Source: Candidatus Methanoperedens sp.
GTDB taxonomy: Archaea > Halobacteriota > Methanosarcinia > Methanosarcinales > Methanoperedenaceae
Direction: 5' to 3'
NCBI GenBank assembly: GCA_028717345.1
Contig: JAQUNZ010000004.1
Coordinates: forward strand, 1-63,391
DNA: 63,391 nt
A model generated the notes under the pieces. The model did no database searches. It had not been told where the DNA came from and was given only the letters and a program-made list of their open reading frames with translations. Position 1 is the first letter of the stretch. Each line of letters starts with the position of its first letter. The position numbers and the translations under genes are program-made. Of the stretch, positions 57,263 through 63,391 are shown in pieces.

Positions 57263-57733
57263 ATGGATACGATGAGTGAATACAGGGGCAATAATTCAGT
57301 AGCCCTTCTCATGCATGCGACCCTGTTTTCTTATCAGAAATCTTATGACAAAATGGTAGGAGCAGCAAGTAGTGCCATTCTCAGGTTCGCAATACCCTAC
57401 CTTAGTGAGATTCTCTCTTTGACGGGATTGCCCGATATAAGGAAGGAAAAGAGCTTAGACGATAATATATCTACGTACATCTCAATGGTTAAAGAAAGTG
57501 GATATGTAGTTGACGCCTTATTTTCACAAAAGGATGATAATACCTATGTCTTTGAAATGAAACAGTGCCACTTTGCTTACAAAGGGCACAAGATATTCAA
57601 TGAGGGTGGTCTTATTTGCCCTTTCGCGATACTTGCGGCAACAGTTTTGTTTATGAAAACTGAGAAACCTATCACAGTTGAAAATAGTGATTTCAATGAA
57701 ACTGGATCAATTACAAAGATAACTGTGCAATGA
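57263..57733 (+). CDS. conserved-looking hypothetical protein (156 aa), possibly V4R-like
   Basis: The N-terminal 60 residues are helical. The C-terminal part has beta strands with a late Cys pattern (QCHFAYKGHK and GGLICPFAILAA), loosely reminiscent of V4R/hydrocarbon-binding regulators. That resemblance is weak. A TTTATAAA box at 57236-57243 is only about 25 bp before the ATG, so the message may be nearly leaderless. It has its own promoter and no clear partner. Confidence 0.6.
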   Translation: MDTMSEYRGNNSVALLMHATLFSYQKSYDKMVGAASSAILRFAIPYLSEILSLTGLPDIRKEKSLDDNISTYISMVKESGYVVDALFSQKDDNTYVFEMKQCHFAYKGHKIFNEGGLICPFAILAATVLFMKTEKPITVENSDFNETGSITKITVQ

Positions 57734-57767
57734 GGTAATAAAACCGCACAACAGCATGTATGGATAT

Positions 57768-58172
57768 TCAGAGATATTCCGTTAGCTTTACAGGCTTTAA
57801 ACCGTTATCCCACACATACGCCTGCATCCCATCCGCGCCAGCAATGAGCCACACAGAAGCATAGTTCTGCATAGTCTCCCGGTCCCACTGGGAAGGTATC
57901 GCTGATGACATCGGATGAGTATGATACACACCTACTATATCTTTACCGTTTTTCTCTGCCTCGTTCCATGCATCGTAATGTTCTTTCGGATCAAGTTCAA
58001 AGCTTCTCCTGGTTCGCTTCGAATTGGTGATAGGCAGGGCTTTTTCTACAATCGCTGTGCTTCCATCCAGTGTGCCTATCAACACTCCGCAGGCTTCATA
58101 CGGTTTATTGGCTTCCAGTTCAGATCGTATCGTATTCAGGTCCCTATTGAATATCTTGATTTCGTCGATCAT
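57768..58172 (-). CDS. JAMM/MPN-domain metalloprotease (JAB1-like)
   Basis: The protein has 134 residues. The zinc-site motif is complete: a Glu in YEACGVLIG and HTHPMSSAIPSQWD, which fits H-x-H-x7-S-x2-D exactly. Archaeal JAMM proteins cleave ubiquitin-like SAMP proteins from targets and help supply sulfur carriers. Related bacterial enzymes trim ThiS-like proteins. It is divergent from hemD with an 84-bp shared promoter region. No SAMP or E1 gene is in the window. Confidence 0.9.
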   Translation of the reverse strand: MIDEIKIFNRDLNTIRSELEANKPYEACGVLIGTLDGSTAIVEKALPITNSKRTRRSFELDPKEHYDAWNEAEKNGKDIVGVYHTHPMSSAIPSQWDRETMQNYASVWLIAGADGMQAYVWDNGLKPVKLTEYL

Positions 58173-58256
58173 AAGAATTAATCTTTATTAACCTCACCTT
58201 AACTTAAAATATATCAAAGGGCTTAATAGTACCGTCATCAGCGTAAAAAGAGAATC

Positions 58257-59039
58257 ATGAAAGTAATAGCCATAATGAGACCTGCAGGTTATCTTGCAGA
58301 ATCAATCAAACTCGCAAACTCCATGGGATTCAAAGCTATAACAGCGCCCATGATAGATGTAGTGGACAAAACCGATGCCAATTTTAAGGTATTCCTGGAA
58401 CGCATAATGGAGGGAGCGGCGGAATATGTTATTTTCACAAGCGCAAACGGTGTGGAGTTCACGCTCCTGAAACTGAATTCAACAGATGAGTTCATCGATC
58501 AACTCAATCAGACAAATGTGGTAGCGATTGGACCTAAAACAAAAGACGCGCTCCTGAAAAACGGGATAAGCGTGAGTCTTATGCCAGATTCTTACAGTTC
58601 AGCTGGGCTGGTTGAGACGCTTTCAGGGGTTGAGCCAGGAATCGAGGGCTCGGTTATCGAAATAGCCCGCAGCAGCCACGGCGCGCCTGAGCTTGTCAAG
58701 GGACTGCTCGATAAAGGCGCGAAGGTGCATGAGACCCAGGTGTATGAAATAATACGTCCCAGGGATGAGAGGCATGAAAAGCTGATGAAAGAGGCGCTTT
58801 CCGGGAAAATAGACATTTTTGCTTTTACAAGTTCTATGATGGTAAGGAATTTCATGGCTATTGCAGAAGATATGGGAATAAAAGACGAGATCATAAGGGT
58901 AATGAATGAAAAGACTGTTGCTGCTATCGGGAAACCTACTTCAGAAACGCTTTCGGGGTTCGGTGTCAGGGTCGGGATAATGCCTGAGCGCTATACTTTT
59001 GAGGAACTGCTGATGGAATGCAAAGAGAAGGATCGTTGA
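58257..59039 (+). CDS. hemD: uroporphyrinogen-III synthase
   Basis: The protein has 260 residues. It closes hydroxymethylbilane to uroporphyrinogen III, the branch point to siroheme, heme (alternative route), F430 and cobamides. The family pattern is visible as ITAPMIDVV, YVIFTSANGVEF, VVAIGPKTKDAL, YEIIRP, FAFTSSMMVRNF and AAIGKPTSETL. It is a single gene here. Its product supplies tetrapyrroles for which the window also encodes cobalt/nickel import and cytochrome c assembly. Confidence 0.92.
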   Translation: MKVIAIMRPAGYLAESIKLANSMGFKAITAPMIDVVDKTDANFKVFLERIMEGAAEYVIFTSANGVEFTLLKLNSTDEFIDQLNQTNVVAIGPKTKDALLKNGISVSLMPDSYSSAGLVETLSGVEPGIEGSVIEIARSSHGAPELVKGLLDKGAKVHETQVYEIIRPRDERHEKLMKEALSGKIDIFAFTSSMMVRNFMAIAEDMGIKDEIIRVMNEKTVAAIGKPTSETLSGFGVRVGIMPERYTFEELLMECKEKDR

Positions 59040-59042
59040 TAC

Positions 59043-60551
59043 TTATTTTTGCTGAAGCATTTCTTTCAAATCACCTATATTCGCTTTTATTTTATCCTCT
59101 AATCCGACAATTTTTTCCATTATAACATCGGGTTTCTCATAGGCAACTTCTTCATACTCTATCTCCTTGTATTTTGAGATCGAAAGGTCATACCCGTTCT
59201 CTTTAATTTCGCCAAATGGAACAAAGAAGCACTTGCCTTTCCTATCCAATGGGTTAACTTCATGCCGTTTTCTGAAACTACGAATGATATCAGGAATATC
59301 CCCTTTCCCATCGATGAAATTCCTCTTATCATCCAGCGAATAACCATCAGCTTCCATATCATAGAACCAGACTTTATCAGTTTTCTCCCCTTTTATGAAA
59401 ACAAGAACCGCAGTGGAAACCCCAGCATATGGCTTGAAGACCCCGGAAGGCATAGAAATTACAGCTTCAAGCTGGCATTTTTCAAGCAAAAGCTGCCGCA
59501 GCTTCCTGTGTGCATTTGAAGTCCCGAACAGAACCCCATCCGGGACTATGACGCCGCATTTCCCGCCTATCTGGAGCAGGTTCATCATCCTTTCAACAAA
59601 AAGGAGTTCGGTCTTGGTCGTTCCTACAGTAAGATGGTCATTTATATCGCTCTTGTCAATGCTTCCTTTAAAAGGCGGATTAGCAAGCACCACCGTATAT
59701 TTGTTCTCTTCCGTGACTCCCTTGGACAGGGTGTCGGTCATTTCGATATTAGGAGTCGCTATCCCGTGCAGCACCATGTTCATAAGGGATATTCTTACCA
59801 TCGTAGGCTCAAAGTCATATCCATAGAAAGAACTCCATAACAATGCCCACGCATTCTTATCTGATATTTTATCGCCATACAGCCCGTAATATTTCCCTTC
59901 ATCGTCCTCCTGTACCATATCAGGGCTGGTGTGCTTCCAGATTATGTGCTCATAGGCGTTGATAAGGAATCCAGCCGTGCCGCATGCAGGGTCGCATATC
60001 CTGTCCCCGATGTCAGGGTCAACAAGCTCCACGATCATCCCGATTATGTGCCTGGGCGTCCTGAACTGACCGTTCTTGCCTGCGCTCTTAAGCTCGGAGA
60101 GGAGGTATTCGTAGATGTCTCCCTGCGTGTCCCTGTTCTGCGCGGTTATATTCAGGTCGTCGAGTATGGCGACTGCTTCCTGAAGGAGCGAAGGCTTGGG
60201 GATGATGAAGACCGCATCTTTCATGTGCTGTGAGAAGAGCGTCTTTTCCCCATCGTGTATGTTCTTTATGAAGGGGAACACAATGTCCCTTACATGAGTG
60301 AGCATTTTTTCCGCTGGATAGTGCTTCCAGCCTGACCACCTGCAATCCTCATGCCCCTCGAAGACGGATTTATATGGCTGCTTCTTAGCCTGCGCCTTTT
60401 TCTGTTCAGCCATGTCCATATCCTCAAGGCGCTTCATGAATATCAGGTATGACATCTGCTCGATGGATGAGAGGGGATTTGATAAGCCGCCGCTCCAGAA
60501 TTTGTCCCAGAGGGCGTCTATTTTGGATTTGAGTTAGGGGGCGAGTCTCAT
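59043..60551 (-). CDS. hsdM: type I restriction-modification methyltransferase HsdM, with an in-frame TAA at codon 6
   Basis: The intact frame covers 470 residues from ATG 60455. The true N-terminus lies further upstream: LKSKIDALWDKFWSGGLSNP is the normal HsdM beginning and reads in the same frame to 60533. There, TAA (60534-60536) interrupts it. Five codons earlier is ATG 60551 (Met-Arg-Leu-Ala-Pro-stop) with AAAGGA about 10 nt upstream, evidently the original start. Catalytic motifs are intact: SAM-binding DPACGTAGFLINAYEH and NPPF. The product methylates adenine with HsdS. A shortened protein from 60455 would lack about 27 N-terminal residues, and restart at the ATA codon (60519-60521) is conceivable. 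No hsdR is in the window and hsdS is broken. Confidence 0.8.
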
Positions 60552-60591
60552 TTAATTAGTTTCCTTTGAAGACTTTTTCGACAGGATAACA

Positions 60592-60632
60592 GGATTAACG
60601 GGATACGATATAATGTTTTATCCTGTTAATCC
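60592..60632. repeat. short inverted repeat of GGATTAACRGGAT units
   Basis: GGATTAACGGGAT and ATCCTGTTAATCC are 13-nt arms with one mismatch, 15 nt apart. An extra partial unit (GGATAACAGGAT) overlaps the left arm. It sits between hsdM and the antitoxin-like gene and looks like a dispersed palindromic repeat. Confidence 0.7.
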
Positions 60633-60678
60633 TTTACATTAAGCGCCCCGAAGTATTTTGAGCACTGCCTTTGTGCGA

Positions 60679-61041
60679 TCAGTACACTTCTGCCACTATC
60701 TTATCGTCCTCAAGCCAGATATCGACGTTCTCTTTTTTCCCAAGAGCTCTGTCAATCTCCTCAGGTATTCCAAGCACCCGCCTTCCTCCACTTTTCGTTA
60801 TCTTGCGCTTGAAAACCACAGCAGGCTTGCGGAATTTCTTTACTATCTCTTCTACTTTCTCGGCAGATTCAGCATCAGCATATTCTTCCCCACATGTGGG
60901 GCAGCGCGTGCCTGTCAGCCCTGTGATTACGACTTCTCTTCCTTCAACTGCCGTGATGAGTGTGATATCAGTTGCTTCTTTTGTCTGACTTGCGCATTGC
61001 ACACACTTAATTTCTTTTTTGGTCATATTCGTGAATTCCAC
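60679..61041 (-). CDS. YgiT/MqsA-like zinc-ribbon plus AbrB-like protein, probable antitoxin
   Basis: The protein has 120 residues. An N-terminal zinc ribbon is formed by CVQC (residues 13-16) and CPTCGEEY (about 47). The C-terminal half has an AbrB/SpoVT-like swapped-hairpin strand pattern (KRKITKSGGRRVLGIPEEI, ENVDIWLEDDKIV). Such fusions act as antitoxins or DNA-binding regulators. The start is GTG 61041, or ATG 61026. It lies 21 bp downstream of the PIN-domain gene and could share its operon. Confidence 0.7.
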   Translation of the reverse strand: MEFTNMTKKEIKCVQCASQTKEATDITLITAVEGREVVITGLTGTRCPTCGEEYADAESAEKVEEIVKKFRKPAVVFKRKITKSGGRRVLGIPEEIDRALGKKENVDIWLEDDKIVAEVY

Positions 61042-61062
61042 GTTCTCGACAGGCTTAGAACA

Positions 61063-61533
61063 TCATTGAAGTTCCCTTAACAAATAACTTTTCAGTCCGT
61101 ACTCGATTGCTATTTCATGCAGTCTCGAGTCATCAGTGATTATTGCGCTGCCGGTTGATATGGCACACGATAATATAAGGTTGTCAAATCCACTCGCCTT
61201 GGTCTTAATAGCAGTTGAAATCGTGAGCTCTAAGAGATCATGATCATATAGAATCGGGCTTGCATGCAATCGAACTTTATCAACAGCTTCTTCAGCATCT
61301 GTTTCATTGTTTGTCAAACGTGAAACTACAGCGCCAACCTCAATCAAAACCACAGACGGTATGCTCATGGATATCTTTTTGCGAACCACATCTTCGAAAA
61401 TTTTAAGCGCAGTGGTGTGTAATTGCTTTTGAGTCCTGTAAATACCATCCTGTTTTCGCCTTTTCGGAGGAACGAGAGCTTTAATTAGCACACTGGAATC
61501 TATTATGAGTTTCTCTGGAAGTCTAAACGTCAT
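61063..61533 (-). CDS. PIN-domain ribonuclease toxin (VapC-like)
   Basis: The protein has 156 residues. It has the PIN fold with conserved acids: Asp in LIIDSSVLIKAL, Glu in VLIEVGAVVSRL, Asp in KASGFDNLILSCA and the late IITDDSRLH. VapC toxins cut tRNA or rRNA. It overlaps the upstream small gene by 11 nt, the usual VapBC layout with the antitoxin first. Confidence 0.86.
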   Translation of the reverse strand: MTFRLPEKLIIDSSVLIKALVPPKRRKQDGIYRTQKQLHTTALKIFEDVVRKKISMSIPSVVLIEVGAVVSRLTNNETDAEEAVDKVRLHASPILYDHDLLELTISTAIKTKASGFDNLILSCAISTGSAIITDDSRLHEIAIEYGLKSYLLRELQ

Positions 61534-61741
61534 AGGATTTTTCTCGCATTTCTCTTATTATCTGTGTGGTATCTTTCTCTTCAATTCTATGCGAGCCGAT
61601 CCGCTGGACAAGTTCTCTGAGATTCTGTATTTCAACTTCTGTTTTTCCTTCGCTATGGCGTTTGCCTGTTAAATGAAGGATTTCATGAAGGTCTTTATCT
61701 AATTTAACCAATCTATCTTCCAGTTCAGATGTCATTTCCAT
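61523..61741 (-). CDS. VapB-like antitoxin
   Basis: The protein has 72 residues, is highly charged and helical, and directly precedes the PIN-domain gene with an 11-nt overlap. Sequence similarity to a named antitoxin family is not evident to me; the call rests on size, charge and position. Confidence 0.65.
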   Translation of the reverse strand: MEMTSELEDRLVKLDKDLHEILHLTGKRHSEGKTEVEIQNLRELVQRIGSHRIEEKDTTQIIREMREKSYDV

Positions 61742-61807
61742 AGTTACTTATTTTTGTCTCCTTTTTATATATTCTTTACCGTGTCATAACAATCATATTT
61801 TCAGGTA

Positions 61808-62259
61808 TCATGTCTCCAGTTCCCCCCTGAACGCCTTCTGCATCAGGGCGCTGAACAAGTCCTCTATCTGCTGCTTTGACTGGTTCTGTGACTGGCGCAT
61901 GGATTCGACTTTCTCTACGATGCTGGCGAATTTTTGCTGGAGGGGGAGGGGGATTTTCAAAGCATATGCATCATTCCTATTAAGTCCAGGAATTGCTGTA
62001 GATTTATCAAGAGAGGCCAGCAGGGAAATTTCGATATATGAACTTGCCCGGCAGACCCTTTTCTTCCTACGATTATACATGGCTTTTCTACCAAGGGCAT
62101 AGAATGATAACCAACTATCCCATTTGAACCATATACCGGAATATTTCCATTATCTCTTAAATCTTCTCTAAGTCCTTTGCCGTACTCGAAAATTATCACA
62201 TCCCCCAGCCTCTTCCACTCCCACCCCTCCGGCAGCGCGCGCCGCTCATGAGAATCCAT
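61808..62259 (-). pseudogene. hsdS: type I restriction specificity subunit HsdS, deleted and frameshifted
   Basis: The 5' part in one frame gives the start of a target-recognition domain: LPEGWEWKRLGDVIIFEYGKGL, then PVYGSNGIVGYH and IIVGRKGSAG. The 3' part in another frame gives LDKSTAIPGLNRNDAYALKIPLP followed by the conserved helical end (SQNQSKQQIEDLFSALMQKAF). The frames cross near 62040. About 35 residues that normally separate the two blocks are missing. Total coding capacity is about 150 residues against roughly 400 or more for a normal two-domain HsdS, so the second recognition domain is lost as well. Confidence 0.82.
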
Positions 62260-62282
62260 TTATTGTCCCCCCCTTTGCGAAC

Positions 62283-62413
62283 TTTGCGCTCTTTGCGGTG
62301 CATGTTCTGTTCTCACCGCAAAGCACGCAGAGGGCGCAAAGACCGATTTTGAGGCGCGGATGAACGAGGATACCCGATCATTAAATCTGCGTTCATCTGT
62401 GTTCATCTGCGGT
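62283..62413. repeat. two adjacent imperfect palindromic repeats inserted at the 5' end of hsdS
   Basis: The first (62283-62341) has arms CTTTGCGGTG/CACCGCAAAG with a 13-nt loop, flanked by further CTTTGCG/CGCAAAG units. The second (62354-62413) pairs GCGGATGAACG units with CGTTCATCTG units and is related to the repeat at 41375. Together they fill the 200-bp gap between hsdS and the ASCH gene, where I see no gene. Confidence 0.75.
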
Positions 62414-62458
62414 TCGTTGTTTTTAAAGAATTCAGGCAGCAACCAACGCTCATGAAAA

Positions 62459-62740
62459 TTATCCATGTACTGCGCCTCTAAAGATATTGTCGTCAATATA
62501 ACAAAATGATTGTGGCGGAACAAAACCAGGAATTAAAATTCTTGGGTCGGCTGGGTTTTCAAAGATTTCTAAATCTCCTATTTCAATGGCAAAACCCTTT
62601 TTGTTGGCTCCAAAACAGGTAAAAAACTCCTTCTCATTATTGATTCCAGAAAATTCCTTGAATTGCGCCCATAGCATTTCTGGATGAGCTTTCAGTATCT
62701 CTTCAACATATTTCGGTTTAATGGACAGTAAAACGTTCAT
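62459..62740 (-). CDS. ASCH-domain protein with an internal in-frame deletion
   Basis: The protein has 93 residues. It starts MNVLLSIKPKYVEEILK, the usual ASCH beginning, and ends with the usual GFAIEIGDLEIF...PPQSFCYIDD. Normal members have about 45-50 residues between these blocks, carrying the KKYEFRK-type motif and a SSP..K..G segment. Here the first block joins directly to HPEMLWAQFKEFSGI. ASCH proteins are RNA-binding or base-hydrolysing; this one has lost the conserved core and is probably inactive. Its stop overlaps an ATG (62466) that begins a second HsdS-like start. Confidence 0.7.
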   Translation of the reverse strand: MNVLLSIKPKYVEEILKAHPEMLWAQFKEFSGINNEKEFFTCFGANKKGFAIEIGDLEIFENPADPRILIPGFVPPQSFCYIDDNIFRGAVHG

Positions 62741-62758
62741 CTATCCCCTTATGAATGC

Positions 62759-63028
62759 TCACTTGTATGCCTTTCCGCGAATTTCGAACTTCAATACATG
62801 GATTGTTTTCTGCTTTTTCTCCACATAGTAGACGACCCTATATCTGCCAAATCTAATTCTGTAGGTGTCATCACTTCCTTCGATTTTCTTCAGGTCAAAA
62901 TCCTTCCATGGAAATGGATTTGTTGTCAGAACATCTATTAAAGTAACAAATTTCTTAACTTGGATTTCAGGAAGATTTTTTATACTTTTATCGAGCTTTT
63001 TGTTAATGAGCACAATATAAGAAGTCAC
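62759..63028 (-). CDS. RelE/ParE-superfamily toxin
   Basis: The protein has 89 residues. It shows the RelE fold pattern: KLDKSIKNLPEIQVKKF helix, then DDTYRIRFGRYRVVYYVEKKQKTIHVLKFEIRG with the basic strand residues used for mRNA cleavage on the ribosome. It overlaps the antitoxin gene by 4 nt. Confidence 0.86.
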   Translation of the reverse strand: MTSYIVLINKKLDKSIKNLPEIQVKKFVTLIDVLTTNPFPWKDFDLKKIEGSDDTYRIRFGRYRVVYYVEKKQKTIHVLKFEIRGKAYK

Positions 63029-63387
63029 CCGGACAACTCCTTCTTTAGCTCACTCCATTTAACATATTCTCCTTTCAATGATTCTTCTTTCAATTGTAAT
63101 ATTTCCTCAAGCTCTTCATCAGAAACTTTTTCGGTTGGTATAACTATTTCCTCAATCGTTTCAAGCTTTTTCTTTACAGCAAGTATCTCTTTATAGACCA
63201 TTGGCATAGAGACTTCTTTCGTTCTGTGCTGTAATTCAACTGAATCAAAATCTATATCTCTCGTAAGACCCGCAAGCTTGTCCACTTTAGATTTTCGTAT
63301 TTCTATGGTAACCTCTTCCCCTTCGGCAAGTGCCAATTTCTTCTTTGGTTTCAATATCTTATTCCGGTAAATCGCTCTTACTCTCAT
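63025..63387 (-). CDS. antitoxin with DUF104/AF2212-like N-terminus
   Basis: The protein has 120 residues. Residues 1-30 (RVRAIYRNKILKPKKKLAL then EGEEVTIEI) match the small AF2212/DUF104 strand-rich antitoxin module. The remaining 90 residues are charged and helical and would wrap the RelE-like toxin encoded downstream. It is longer than the usual 60-80-residue DUF104 protein. Its promoter lies beyond the right edge. Confidence 0.75.
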   Translation of the reverse strand: MRVRAIYRNKILKPKKKLALAEGEEVTIEIRKSKVDKLAGLTRDIDFDSVELQHRTKEVSMPMVYKEILAVKKKLETIEEIVIPTEKVSDEELEEILQLKEESLKGEYVKWSELKKELSG

Positions 63388-63391
63388 TTAT

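Noticed and set aside
60534-60536. Recoding of the hsdM stop as pyrrolysine or selenocysteine
   Set aside because: The codon is TAA; pyrrolysine uses TAG and selenocysteine TGA, and no recoding element is visible.
62260-62523. Open frame of 87 codons between hsdS and the ASCH gene
   Set aside because: Most of it is the palindromic repeat read through. Only the first dozen codons after ATG 62466 look like real former coding sequence.
1-63391. Borg-like or other extrachromosomal element
   Set aside because: Housekeeping genes (hisS, ilvD, hemD, S3Ae, tRNA-Leu) on both strands, and no array of intergenic tandem repeats, argue for chromosome.

Overview
The window reads as a chromosomal segment of a euryarchaeon close to the Methanosarcinales. 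I infer Candidatus Methanoperedens (ANME-2d) or a near relative, but no marker here proves the genus. Support for an archaeon: ribosomal protein S3Ae, a tRNA-Leu without encoded CCA, TATA/box A promoters, GAGGTGATC-type ribosome binding sites, and CARDB, NosD and PGF-pre-PGF surface proteins. Support for a c-type-cytochrome-rich relative: ccmA, ccmB and ccmC, a blue-copper lipoprotein, and very large extracellular proteins. Universal genes (hisS, ilvD, hemD, S3Ae) argue against a plasmid or virus.

Layout. 0-4 kb: a lipoprotein, an HTH regulator and a divergent three-gene ABC importer (NMT1/SsuA type). 4-33 kb: two tandem minus-strand genes fill 28.7 kb and encode cell-surface proteins of 2,355 and about 7,199 residues. 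The first has a right-handed beta-helix, Ig-like modules and an HEGTH zinc-protease motif. The second has a NosD beta-helix, at least fifteen CARDB modules, eleven FG-GAP/VCBS repeats, a PGF-pre-PGF domain, one C-terminal membrane helix and a cytoplasmic tail. 33-41 kb: tRNA-Leu(CAA), S3Ae, ccmC, a DMT transporter, an iron operon (FTR1, DtxR-type regulator, FeoB) behind a perfect 16-bp palindrome, an Hfq-like Sm protein and hisS. 41-50 kb: a TPR protein, a UPF0175-like protein, the DUF447/CitG-like pair, a smaller PGF-pre-PGF surface protein, a cupredoxin, a CbiMQO-type Co/Ni importer with an inverted-repeat operator, a PEBP lipoprotein and ccmAB. 50-59 kb: ilvD, a broken DUF1614 gene, an APC permease, an ABC exporter operon with an S-layer-like partner, small unknown genes, a JAMM protease and hemD. 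59-63.4 kb: a decaying defence island with hsdM, a degenerate hsdS, an internally deleted ASCH gene, YgiT/AbrB-like and VapBC and RelE-type toxin-antitoxin genes, and several imperfect palindromic repeats.

The genes suggest a cell investing in its surface (giant adhesin or S-layer-like proteins), in metal import (Fe, Co/Ni, Cu) and in heme and cytochrome c assembly (hemD, ccmABC). The most unusual sequence-level observation is that three genes (DUF447, ccmA and an ABC exporter ATPase) have conserved N-termini in an open frame with no ATG, GTG or TTG in the right place, yet each has an ATA exactly where the start is expected. In addition, hsdM carries an in-frame TAA at codon 6.
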